Below, one piece after another: positions 29,950-39,072 of a DNA stretch of 64,000 nt. Position 1 is the stretch's first letter. Each line of letters starts with the position of its first letter. This stretch comes from Treponema saccharophilum DSM 2985 (lineage in GTDB: Bacteria > Spirochaetota > Spirochaetia > Treponematales > Treponemataceae): assembly GCF_000255555.1 (NCBI RefSeq), contig NZ_AGRW01000055.1, positions 124,001-188,000 of the forward strand, read 5' to 3'. The position numbers were made by a program, and so were the translations under genes. The notes below the pieces were generated by a model. That model was not told the origin of the DNA and made no database searches. It saw only the letters and a program-made list of their open reading frames with translations.

Positions 29950-32043
29950 TTACTGTATTTTGAGAATCGGCTGCATCGACTTCACGCTGATTCCGACGGT
30001 GACGGAATTGTGGAGGATTGCCGCGAGCTGCGGGCTAATCAGCCCGAATACGCCGAGCAGAAGCAATGCCGAATTCACTTCTATTATAAAAGCGTTGTTC
30101 GCGGAGATTTTCCGAATCAGCCCCTGCGCCAGAATGCGCGTCGCCGCCACAGAGGAAAGTCCGCCCTCGCTCAAGACGATGTCCGCGGTGTCGCTCGCGA
30201 TTGAGGAACTTCCCTCGATTGCGATTCCGACGTCCGCCGCACTCAAAGCTGGCGCGTCGTTTATTCCGTCGCCGAGCATGATGACTTTTCCGCCCGCCTT
30301 TTCCTTTTTGATGAGCGACACTTTGTCTTCTGGCAGCGCCTGCGAATAATAGCCGTCAAGCCCCGCGCTTTCCGCGATTTTCTTTGCCGCGCCTTCGGTG
30401 TCGCCCGTAATCATCACGCACCGCTTGATTCCCGTTTTCCTGAGATTTTGAACGACTTCCCGTGCTTCCGGGCGAACGGGGTCGCCGATAGTAAGCACGC
30501 CGGCAAGCTCCCCGTCATAGGAAAGATACAGGAGCGACTCGCCGTTTTTCGCGGATTCTTCCTGAATGTCGCGGACTTTTTCGTCGAACGGAATTTTCTC
30601 GTCGTCGAAAATGAAATGCGCGCTTCCGATGCGCACTTTTTTCCCGTCCAAAGTCGAGGCGATTCCGTGCGCGACGATGTATTCGACTTTCGTGTGGTTT
30701 TCTGGATGGAGCAGCCCGCGCTCTTCCGCAAGCGAGACGACAGCCCGCCCGAGCGGATGCGGAAAATGCTCCTCAAGGCATGCCGCCGTTTGAAGTACGA
30801 AATCCTCGCCGTATTCTTTCATCGCGTGGATTTTCTCGACTTTCGGGTTTGCAAAAGTGAGAGTTCCCGTCTTGTCGAAGATTATCGTCGTCGCTTCGGC
30901 GGCTTCCTCAAGATATTTTCCGCCCTTCACGCTGATTCCCAAGCCTGCCGCCTCCTTCATCGCGGAAAGAACTGCAATCGGCGCGGCAAGTTTCATCGCG
31001 CACGAATAATCGACCATCAGCGTCGACATCGTTTTGGTGAGATTCCGCGTGAAAAGCCAGGTGATTCCGGCAAGCGCGAAATTGAGCGGGACGATTTTCT
31101 CCGCAAGATTTTCCGAACGCCGCTGCGCGTTCGCCTTCAAATTCTGCGAGTTGTCAATCATCTTGATGATATTGTGGACTTTCGTGTCGCGGCCGGTCGT
31201 CCGCGTGCGGATTACAAGTTCGCCCTCGCTCAGAATCGTGCCGGCAAAGACGCCGCTGCCCGCTTTTTTATCAACCGGAAGGCTTTCGCCCGTGATGCTC
31301 GCCTGGTTGACCATTCCCTCGCCGCGCTCGACCGTTCCGTCGCACGGAATCATGCTTCCCTCGCGGACGATGACCAAATCGTCCTTCTTGAGCGCGTCGG
31401 CAGGAATCGTCTTTTCCTCGCCGTTTTCGAGAATGTGCACCGGCTCGTCGGAAATCAGCAGCTTGTGGGCGAGATTTCCGTATGAGACGCGCTTGGTGAC
31501 TTCCTCAATCTGTTCGCCGAGGTTCAGCAGCATGGAAATCGAACTTGCCGTGTTCGTGTTGCCGGTGAATGCCGCCGTTGTAAGAGCCGTCGCGTCGAGC
31601 ATCTGCGTGCTGAAAATGTTCCCGTGCCTGAAGCACATTCCCAACGCAGAGCCGACGCGCGGGACGATGTTCATGAAGAGCAGCAGCTTTCGGAGGGGGA
31701 GGGGAAGCAGTTTCTTCGCGAAGTGGTTTATCATCGTGCCGATGAAAATGCTCGTTATGCTTTCCGTAATCGGAATCTGCGAGACGGCTTCGAGCAGTTT
31801 TTCGTCGTCAAGATACTTCGGACCGAGGGCTTTGAACAGGTTTTTGATTTCCGCCTGCGAAATAATGGAGGAGTCGAACAGAATCAGATATGAGCCGATG
31901 TTCGTGTTCACAGAAATGTCGGTTATCCCTTCCTGAACGGCGATAAGGCTCTGCGCGAGAATCGCCTGCCGGGGAGTGATTTCGCGTATATCGTAATGGA
32001 CGCGGAGTCTTCCCGGAAGCGCGTGATGGATTGTGACGGTCAC
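29950..32043 (-). CDS. P1B-type heavy-metal ATPase with altered metal motif
   Basis: Encodes 697 residues from a GTG start with a GAGGA site. It is a P1B ATPase that moves a metal ion across the inner membrane. N-terminal HMA-like domains without CxxC begin with LPGRLRVHY. The actuator motif is ITGESLPV (about residue 250), the phosphorylation motif DKTGTLT (about 395), the HP motif HFPHPLGRA (about 430) and the hinge GDGINDAPAL (about 595). The membrane metal motif, normally CPC, reads DYSCAMKLAAP (about 352), so the first Cys and Pro are replaced. The metal is therefore not assigned. The DUF6110 gene lies upstream and the HMA-like gene downstream. Confidence 0.93.
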   Translation of the reverse strand: MTVTIHHALPGRLRVHYDIREITPRQAILAQSLIAVQEGITDISVNTNIGSYLILFDSSIISQAEIKNLFKALGPKYLDDEKLLEAVSQIPITESITSIFIGTMINHFAKKLLPLPLRKLLLFMNIVPRVGSALGMCFRHGNIFSTQMLDATALTTAAFTGNTNTASSISMLLNLGEQIEEVTKRVSYGNLAHKLLISDEPVHILENGEEKTIPADALKKDDLVIVREGSMIPCDGTVERGEGMVNQASITGESLPVDKKAGSGVFAGTILSEGELVIRTRTTGRDTKVHNIIKMIDNSQNLKANAQRRSENLAEKIVPLNFALAGITWLFTRNLTKTMSTLMVDYSCAMKLAAPIAVLSAMKEAAGLGISVKGGKYLEEAAEATTIIFDKTGTLTFANPKVEKIHAMKEYGEDFVLQTAACLEEHFPHPLGRAVVSLAEERGLLHPENHTKVEYIVAHGIASTLDGKKVRIGSAHFIFDDEKIPFDEKVRDIQEESAKNGESLLYLSYDGELAGVLTIGDPVRPEAREVVQNLRKTGIKRCVMITGDTEGAAKKIAESAGLDGYYSQALPEDKVSLIKKEKAGGKVIMLGDGINDAPALSAADVGIAIEGSSSIASDTADIVLSEGGLSSVAATRILAQGLIRKISANNAFIIEVNSALLLLGVFGLISPQLAAILHNSVTVGISVKSMQPILKIQ

Positions 32044-32133
32044 GGATTAGTCCTCAGAAAGCGTTTTTGTCATGCCGAACGGCTTTTTTGAAAAGCATGG
32101 CCCGGCATCATCGTATTTTCGGAATGATATTTT

Positions 32134-32370
32134 TTATGCTTTTGCTTCTTCGGCTTTTTTCGCGTTGTTGTATTTTGCCTCGGCAACGATGTCCTCGGCA
32201 TCTTCCTTTACGGATTCAGCGAACGCGCACGCATCGTCTTTGAGCTGCAAGCCTTTTCCGACGACAGCCGCGCACGCTTTTTTGAATGCGGGAGTTCTGA
32301 CGAGTGAAACAATTGCAGCACCTGCCACAACGCCGACACCAAAAGCAACCCATTTGTTTGAAAAAGTCAT
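32134..32370 (-). CDS. DUF6110-family small membrane protein
   Basis: Encodes 78 residues from the ATG at 32370 with a GAGGTGAG site. A single N-terminal membrane helix with small residues (WVAFGVGVVAGAAIVSL) is followed by KTPAFKKACAAVVGKGLQLKD-type basic helix and an acidic helical tail. This matches the DUF6110 pattern, a family found next to heavy-metal P-type ATPases and HMA-like proteins, as here. A role in metal handling at the membrane is inferred from that linkage. Two operator-like dyads lie within 50 bases upstream. Confidence 0.75.
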   Translation of the reverse strand: MTFSNKWVAFGVGVVAGAAIVSLVRTPAFKKACAAVVGKGLQLKDDACAFAESVKEDAEDIVAEAKYNNAKKAEEAKA

Positions 32371-32384
32371 AATCTCACCTCGGA

Positions 32385-32421
32385 ATAACAATGTTATAAA
32401 TATAGATAGCAGCGTTATATC
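32385..32421. promoter_or_regulatory. Two operator-like dyads before the ATPase operon
   Basis: ATAACAATGTTAT (32385-32397) and GATAGCAGCGTTATATC (32405-32421). The second shares CAGCGTTATATC with the dyad at 34943-34957 read on the other strand. They likely bind the TetR encoded at 32440. Confidence 0.55.
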
Positions 32422-32439
32422 ATAAAGTCGCGATTTAGG

Positions 32440-33069
32440 TCAATTCAATTTGAGAACGCTCTGCCAGCCCGCCTCGTAGAAGTCGTGGATTTTATCGGCG
32501 CATTTCAGTCCTTCCTCGAACGGGATGTCGTGGATGATAAGCTCGAAAAGCGCGGAGAATTCGCCCGAGACAATCGTGTGCTCAAGCGTCGGCTCGAACG
32601 CATACGGCTCGTATCCCTGCGCTTCCATCTCCCGGTAAAAAATGTGCGTGATTTCGATTTCCTTTTCGACCATATCGTGGACGAAATTCTCGAAGACCGT
32701 TCCCTCGCTCGCGTTCAGTATGAGGCGGAACGCGTCCTTGTGCTTCCACGCGTATTCGTAAATCTGAACGATTCCTTTTTTGGAGAACGTCGCCATGTTA
32801 TCCGCCCACTCGGATTTCGGAAGGTTCTTGAACTGCTCGATAAGTCCGCCGAAAAGATTCGCGACGCAATCGGCGTGCGGCTTCACGAGTGCCGAAAAAA
32901 GCTCCTCCTTGCTTTTGTAGTATCCGTAAAACGCGCCCGTCGTGACGCCTGCTTTTTTGACGATTTCCCGAAGAGACGCCCCGCGGAATCCTTTTTCCAG
33001 GAATTCGGCAACCGCAATCTCGTGGATTTTCTGCAAAGTGTTTTCTGCCATGACGGAATTATGCGGCAT
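32440..33069 (-). CDS. TetR/AcrR-family regulator
   Basis: Encodes 209 residues; a shorter start at the MAEN methionine (33051) is equally possible since neither has a good ribosome site. The TetR helix-turn-helix spans about residues 12-58 (ASLREIVKKAGVTTGAFYGYY). The C-terminal domain is a typical helical ligand pocket. It lies directly upstream of the ATPase operon and divergent from eno, and a 16-bp palindrome (33155-33170) lies between it and eno. The same palindrome type precedes two other units, so it may control several operons. Confidence 0.92.
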   Translation of the reverse strand: MPHNSVMAENTLQKIHEIAVAEFLEKGFRGASLREIVKKAGVTTGAFYGYYKSKEELFSALVKPHADCVANLFGGLIEQFKNLPKSEWADNMATFSKKGIVQIYEYAWKHKDAFRLILNASEGTVFENFVHDMVEKEIEITHIFYREMEAQGYEPYAFEPTLEHTIVSGEFSALFELIIHDIPFEEGLKCADKIHDFYEAGWQSVLKLN

Positions 33070-33118
33070 GGAAAGATTTTATAAAAGTATGCAGCTCTGA
33101 AACTGCACAATTCCTCGC

Positions 33119-33147
33119 TTGACAGAAAAGAACGGGGAGGGTATAAC
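33119..33147 (+). promoter_or_regulatory. Promoter of eno
   Basis: TTGACA (33119-33124), 17 bases, TATAAC (33142-33147), then the palindrome at 33155. Confidence 0.7.
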
Positions 33148-33154
33148 AACTTTT

Positions 33155-33170
33155 GTTAGTTGTGACTAAC
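33155..33170. promoter_or_regulatory. TetR-type operator palindrome, copy 1
   Basis: GTTAGTTGTGACTAAC: arms GTTAGT and ACTAAC around four bases. It falls 8 bases behind the eno -10 box and within the TetR leader. Copies at 34960 and 50586. Confidence 0.65.
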
Positions 33171-33222
33171 TATAATGTCGGGAAGACAACCCGGCAAAAG
33201 TGAAAACGTTTTGGAGGTTTAA

Positions 33223-34545
<1,323 letters not shown>

Positions 34546-34571
34546 CAAGCGCATTTTTCAAGATGGCGAAT

Positions 34572-34605
34572 GGCGGGCTAAAAAACTCGTCATCCGCCTT
34601 TTTTA
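34572..34605 (+). terminator. Probable terminator of eno
   Basis: Short GC stem GGCGG / CCGCC with a 17-base loop, followed by seven T. It begins 26 bases behind the stop. Confidence 0.5.
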
Positions 34606-34643
34606 TTCCGCGTTCTCCTCCCTCTTCCAGTAGCCTTACAAGC

Positions 34644-34776
34644 TCACTCTACAGCCATGCCAGAAACAAGCCCCGCATAGAACACGACGACAACCGTGCC
34701 GAGCGTGTCCATGAAAATCGGAAGTCGCAGAACGTCGCCCAAAAGAAATGCCGTAATGAGATTGAACGCTTGGGCA
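34644..34776 (-). pseudogene. Fragment of an ECF-type S-component-like membrane protein gene
   Basis: The minus-strand frame reads AFNLITAFLLGDVLRLPIFM, then DTLGTVVVVFYAGLVSGMAV, before a TGA. The LRLPIFMDTLGT pattern is typical of one family of energy-coupling-factor substrate-binding membrane proteins. Upstream the frame is broken (an MGLAYFV start runs into a stop) and there is no downstream continuation. The 448-bp stretch between eno and the methyltransferase therefore holds only this remnant, the eno terminator, a 9-bp hairpin (CACTTTTGA/TCAAAAGTG, 34865-34886) and the next promoter. Confidence 0.45.
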
Positions 34777-34932
34777 AAACTTCAAACAAAATACGCCAGT
34801 CCCATTTCTAAAGACCGGCTTCCATCTTGAACGAAAGTCCAGAATCTTTGTTTCTAAATCCTAGCACTTTTGAAAAATCAAAAGTGAGTGTGAACGCACG
34901 GTTTTGTAGATTTTTGGGAAATTTGGTTTTTA

Positions 34933-34961
34933 TTGACAATGATATAACGCTGTTATACAGT
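34933..34961 (+). promoter_or_regulatory. Promoter of the methyltransferase-RND-ABC operon
   Basis: TTGACA (34933-34938), 17 bases, TACAGT (34956-34961). A 15-bp dyad TATAACGCTGTTATA (34943-34957) fills the spacer and would block polymerase when bound. Confidence 0.65.
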
Positions 34962-34975
34962 TAGCTGGAACTAAC
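34960..34975. promoter_or_regulatory. TetR-type operator palindrome, copy 2
   Basis: GTTAGCTGGAACTAAC, overlapping the end of the -10 box and lying just before the ribosome site of the methyltransferase gene. Confidence 0.65.
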
Positions 34976-34997
34976 AAAAAGGGAGGATTTAAAAAAA

Positions 34998-35792
34998 ATG
35001 AATATAAATCTTGGTGATATAGAAACAACGGCGCTGATTCCTGTTGCGATTAAGGCGAACGAAACGCTGCGAAAAAATCCCCGCGTCCGTGATGAAGTGG
35101 CTGTGGAGATGATAAAGACGCTCGGAATCGACACAAAACCCTTTGACAAATTCATGTCCCACGAGGGAGTTATTGCCCGCACAGTAATGCTCGACCGCAT
35201 GGTAAATGATTTTGTCGCGAAAAATCCGTCGGCGGTAATCGTGAATATGGCCTGCGGATTTGACAACCGATTTTCCCGCGTGGATAACGGCTCGATTTTC
35301 TGGTTCGACCTTGATTTGCCCGATTCAATCGAAGTTCGGAAGAAAGTTTTTCCAAAGCGGGAGCGCGAGGAAATGATTTCGGGGAGCGTGCTTGAAAACG
35401 GCTGGTGCGAGAGAGTCCTTTCTGAAATCAAAAAGACAAATTCAAAAGTGCTTTTCCTTGCCGAAGGTCTTTTCATGTATCTTACTTTTGATGAAATCAA
35501 AAAACTGCTTTCCGTTCTCAAAGAAAATTTCCCGACCGGAACGTTGATTGCGGAGCAGAATAATCCCCTCATGGTCAAAAATCAAAAATATCACGACACG
35601 GTAAAGAATACGAATGCGGTCTTTAAAAGCGGCACTTGGAGCGGACAGGAAATCGCGGATTTGTGCGAGGGAATCCGTTTTGTTGAAGAGCACAGTTTTA
35701 ACGAAGAGATGAAAAAGCACTCGTTCGGCGGCTGGCTTTTCGCAAAACTGCTTCCAAAAATGAACGACCGCTGGGCTGTTTTTGAGTGGTAG
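34998..35792 (+). CDS. LCM/TcmP-type SAM-dependent O-methyltransferase
   Basis: Encodes 264 residues with a GGGAGG site. It resembles the leucine carboxyl methyltransferase / TcmP-like group: an N-terminal helical cap, the SAM-binding VIVNMACGFDNRFSRVD (about residues 75-92), an acidic WFDLDLPD motif and LFLAEGLFMYLT (about 154-165), ending in a WAVFEW strand. The substrate is a carboxyl or hydroxyl group of a small molecule, not known. It is the first gene of the operon with RND exporter, LolA-like protein, beta-barrel protein and two ABC half-transporters, so it may modify what is exported or act on signals sensed by the TetR. Confidence 0.85.
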   Translation: MNINLGDIETTALIPVAIKANETLRKNPRVRDEVAVEMIKTLGIDTKPFDKFMSHEGVIARTVMLDRMVNDFVAKNPSAVIVNMACGFDNRFSRVDNGSIFWFDLDLPDSIEVRKKVFPKREREEMISGSVLENGWCERVLSEIKKTNSKVLFLAEGLFMYLTFDEIKKLLSVLKENFPTGTLIAEQNNPLMVKNQKYHDTVKNTNAVFKSGTWSGQEIADLCEGIRFVEEHSFNEEMKKHSFGGWLFAKLLPKMNDRWAVFEW

Positions 35793-35807
35793 GAAGGGGA
35801 GGAGCGC

Positions 35808-38183
35808 ATGAAAGTTACCAGAATCAACAACTGGTTTGAAAAGTTCGGGCGGTTTGAAGTAAAACACCGCTGGGCTTTTCTGTTGTGCCTGATAGTTGTT
35901 TCCGTAGTCGGGACTCTGGGACTCAGCCGGCTTACGCTCGACAACGGCGAGGAAGACTGGTTTGACGACTGGGAGACGACGAAGAAAAATCAGGACCATT
36001 TTGAGGACATTTTTGGCTCGACTGACAGCCTATTAGCCCACATCAAGGCGGACGATGTTTTTGACCCGGAAGTGCTAAAAATGATTGATGAGCTTGGCGA
36101 CGACCTTTTGCAGAATGTTCCCTATGCGCAAAGCATAACGTCGCTCATGGAACTTTCCCTTCCAATCGGCACGGAAGAAGGCTTTGAAGTTACCAGCCCT
36201 TTTGAGGACGGCGTTCCTTCGGATGCTAGCGAGCTTGCAGAGAAAAAGTCCTTTATCTTAAGCCGGCAGTCCCTTGTGAACACGCTTGTGAGTGCCGACG
36301 CCACAGAAACCTGGCTCATCGTGAATCTTGAACAGTACTCGGAAAATCTTACCGAAGCCATGGAAAAAATCGCACCGCCCGCGATGAAGGTTTTCAGCGA
36401 CCCAAAGTACAAATCAGACAAATGGGAAATCCGGCCTGCTGGCATGAGCTACACCGAATACGAGGAAGAAGCCGTCACAATGAATCAGCTTGTCACGCGA
36501 ATCCTCACGGGCTTTATCGTCATGCTCGTCTGTCTTACGGTTTTTATCCGCTCGCTACGCGGCATTGTCGTGCCGTCGATTTCAACTGTGGGCGCGCTCA
36601 CGACGACGCTTGGTTTTTCAGGCTGGCTTGGCATAAAAGGCAACAACTCAATGCTGATGATTACCGTGCTTCTTTCTATGGCGCTGGCGGTGGGCTATTC
36701 AGTTCACTACATCAACAGCTTCAAAATGCACTTTAGGAAAACTGGAAAAAGAAAAGAGTCAATCGTCTTGAGCGTGCGGGATTCTGGCTGGGCACTATTC
36801 TTTACGGTGATTACGACAATGGCGGGAATGCTTTCCTTCCTTGCGGCGGGAATCAAACCTATGCGGTGGGTCGGAGGAATTACGGCGGCGGCAGTTTTTG
36901 CAGTCTTCGCCTACATCATCATTCTGCTTCCAGTGCTCTACAGTTTTGGAAAGGACAAAGAGCCAGATTCAACATTCGTGAACACACAAGGAGCCACAAA
37001 AGCGGATTTGCGGGTTGAATCTATGGGAAAAGCAATCCTCAACAAAAAGTGGATTACAGTTATTGCAACCGCCCTTGCTATGGCGGCCGTGATTCCGGGC
37101 ATTTTCAAAATCGAAGTGAACATGAATTATTCGGACATGATGGGAGAGCGAACGCCTTACATCAAACGCCTTCTTGAAATCACCCGGAGCCAGCTTGGAA
37201 GCCAGTACGACTACGAAGTTCTGATTGAATATAAGGACGAAGATGCGATTAAGAATCCGCAGGTGCTCAAAAACATGGACATTTTGGCTGAACGAATCGG
37301 AACTTTGAGCCAGACGAAAGTCTCAAACGGAAAACCGCGCGTTTCTTCGGTCACAAAAATCGTAAAAGAGATGAACCGCACGCTGAACGAAGACCGGGAA
37401 GACGCATACATCATCCCCGACGACCAGGATTTAGTGACGCAAATTATGTTCCTTTACGAGATTTCAGGCGGCACGGATTTGTACGACTACATCAGCAACG
37501 ACTTCCGTGCGGCATATTTGAAAGTTGAGCTTGCAGGCTACGACGGAGAAGAAATCGTCAAAAATCTTGCAGACGTAAAAAAATGGGTGGCAGAGCTTTT
37601 CCCGGACGCAGAAAATGCGGGCGTTGTGGGCGAAGTCGTCCAGTATGCGCAGATGAACAGAAAACTCGTGCGCGGTTCGATAAAGTCAATCGGAACGTCG
37701 CTCGTTATAATCCTCGTGCTGCTCGTGCTTGCATTCACTTCGGTTCGGACGGGCTTTATCGCGATGATTCCGAATGTCGTTCCGATTGTGCTGATTGGCG
37801 GAATTATGGGATACGCTGGCGTGAACTTGGACATGATTACCGCAATGATTATGCCGATGATTCTCGGAATCGCCGTTGACGACACGATTCACTTTACAAA
37901 CCACATCAAATATCACTTTGAGCTTACCGGAAATTACCGGAGCGCAATAGAAAATTCCTACCGCGAAATCGGAAAAACGATGATTATGACCACGGTAATT
38001 CTCTGCGCCATGTTCGCGATTTTCCTTACCAGCACGATGAACGTTCTTGTGAACATCGGCTGGCTTTCGGTAGTTGGACTCGGAAGCGCACTGATTGCGG
38101 ACTATACGATTACGCCGGTGCTGCTTTATATCGCAAAACCATTCGGAAAAGAAAATAAAACAAACGGATTTGTTCGTACCTAA
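35808..38183 (+). CDS. RND-superfamily (MMPL/HpnN-like) exporter
   Basis: Encodes 791 residues with a GGGGAGG site. RND proteins use the proton gradient to export lipids or drugs. Two halves each have a first membrane helix (WAFLLCLIVVSVVGTLGL; and about residue 410), a large periplasmic loop, and a five-helix bundle with the family's GIAVDDTIHFT pattern in the second half (about residue 690). The stop codon TAA lies inside the loop of a perfect cloverleaf palindrome (38160-38236), which also encodes the last residues KTNGFVRT. The cloverleaf continues into the gap before the LolA-like gene. The lipid-type RND plus LolA-like partner suggests lipid or lipoprotein transport. Confidence 0.92.
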   Translation: MKVTRINNWFEKFGRFEVKHRWAFLLCLIVVSVVGTLGLSRLTLDNGEEDWFDDWETTKKNQDHFEDIFGSTDSLLAHIKADDVFDPEVLKMIDELGDDLLQNVPYAQSITSLMELSLPIGTEEGFEVTSPFEDGVPSDASELAEKKSFILSRQSLVNTLVSADATETWLIVNLEQYSENLTEAMEKIAPPAMKVFSDPKYKSDKWEIRPAGMSYTEYEEEAVTMNQLVTRILTGFIVMLVCLTVFIRSLRGIVVPSISTVGALTTTLGFSGWLGIKGNNSMLMITVLLSMALAVGYSVHYINSFKMHFRKTGKRKESIVLSVRDSGWALFFTVITTMAGMLSFLAAGIKPMRWVGGITAAAVFAVFAYIIILLPVLYSFGKDKEPDSTFVNTQGATKADLRVESMGKAILNKKWITVIATALAMAAVIPGIFKIEVNMNYSDMMGERTPYIKRLLEITRSQLGSQYDYEVLIEYKDEDAIKNPQVLKNMDILAERIGTLSQTKVSNGKPRVSSVTKIVKEMNRTLNEDREDAYIIPDDQDLVTQIMFLYEISGGTDLYDYISNDFRAAYLKVELAGYDGEEIVKNLADVKKWVAELFPDAENAGVVGEVVQYAQMNRKLVRGSIKSIGTSLVIILVLLVLAFTSVRTGFIAMIPNVVPIVLIGGIMGYAGVNLDMITAMIMPMILGIAVDDTIHFTNHIKYHFELTGNYRSAIENSYREIGKTMIMTTVILCAMFAIFLTSTMNVLVNIGWLSVVGLGSALIADYTITPVLLYIAKPFGKENKTNGFVRT

Positions 38184-38236
38184 CGGTACTCACTCTAAAA
38201 AAGTGAAGGTCGTTAGACCTGAACAAATCCGTTTGT
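38160..38236. repeat. Perfect DNA cloverleaf palindrome at the end of the RND gene
   Basis: Outer stem ACAAACGGATTTGTTC (38160-38175) pairs with GAACAAATCCGTTTGT (38221-38236). Between them, with no unpaired junction base, lie three hairpins: GTACC-TAAC-GGTAC, TCACT-CTAAAAA-AGTGA and AGGTC-GTTA-GACCT. The loops TAAC and GTTA are complementary. The RND stop codon lies in the first loop. Confidence 0.9.
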
Positions 38237-38254
38237 AAAAAAGGAGACACCACA

Positions 38255-39055
38255 ATGAAAAAATCAATCGCATTCGCTTTTATCTTTCAGTTTTCAGTTC
38301 TCAGCTCTTTCGCACAGTCGCTTTCGGGCTACGAGATTATGAAAAAGGCGGACGAAGTTCCTGAGCCAGTAACAGCGTCCTCCACGGCGACGCTCACGAT
38401 TCACACCAAAAAAGGCTCGGACAGAATCCGCGAAGTCCTCATGAAGAGCAAGGATTACGGAGATGTCAAAAAAGAGGTCATCATTTTTGTTAAGCCAAAA
38501 GATGTTTCGGGCACCGGCTACCTGATGTTCGATTATGCAGAGGACGCAAGCGGAAAAAAGAAGGACTCGGACAACTGGCTTTACATGCCCGCAATGAAAA
38601 AGACCCGCCGAATCGCTTCAAGCGGCTCGGAAAGCGACGGAAGCTTTATGGGAACGGACTTTACTTACCGCGACATGGGAGAGCGAAGCCTGAGCGACTA
38701 CGACTACAATCTTCTCGGCGAGGAAAGCGTGGACGGAACTGACTGCTACAAAGTTGAATGCCTTGCAAAAGACAAAAATCAGAAAGACCCGCGCTACATT
38801 TCGTACATCGCAAAGTCGGATTTTATCCTTAGAAAGTGCGAATTTTACGACCGACAAAACCAGCTTCACCGCGTCCTCACCTGCTCCGACTTTAACACAA
38901 TCAAGGGCTTTACCACCGCGCAAAAAATGAAGATGCAAAACGTTCAGAGCGGCACCTGGTCGCTTTTCGAGTCGGCAAACATCGTTTACGACGGCGGCGA
39001 CATTGACGACTTGCTCTTTACCGTTTCGTCACTGGAAAAAGGAAGAATTCGATGA
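38255..39055 (+). CDS. Exported LolA-like outer-membrane lipoprotein-sorting protein
   Basis: Encodes 266 residues with an AAGGAG site. Signal peptide about residues 1-20 (AFAFIFQFSVLSSFAQS). The mature part matches the LolA-like 'outer membrane lipoprotein-sorting protein' family: repeated antiparallel strands with KVECLAKDK and SYIAKSDFILRKCEFYDR. LolA/LolB-type barrels carry a lipid tail in a hydrophobic cavity. It is next to an RND exporter, and this pair recurs in many Gram-negatives. It probably works in the periplasm between the RND protein and the barrel protein that follows. Confidence 0.85.
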   Translation: MKKSIAFAFIFQFSVLSSFAQSLSGYEIMKKADEVPEPVTASSTATLTIHTKKGSDRIREVLMKSKDYGDVKKEVIIFVKPKDVSGTGYLMFDYAEDASGKKKDSDNWLYMPAMKKTRRIASSGSESDGSFMGTDFTYRDMGERSLSDYDYNLLGEESVDGTDCYKVECLAKDKNQKDPRYISYIAKSDFILRKCEFYDRQNQLHRVLTCSDFNTIKGFTTAQKMKMQNVQSGTWSLFESANIVYDGGDIDDLLFTVSSLEKGRIR

Positions 39056-39072
39056 AATAAAAGAGGCTGACT

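Noticed and set aside
30448-31485. A 345-codon frame opposite the P-type ATPase
   Set aside because: It is antisense to a fully motif-supported ATPase and has no ribosome site.
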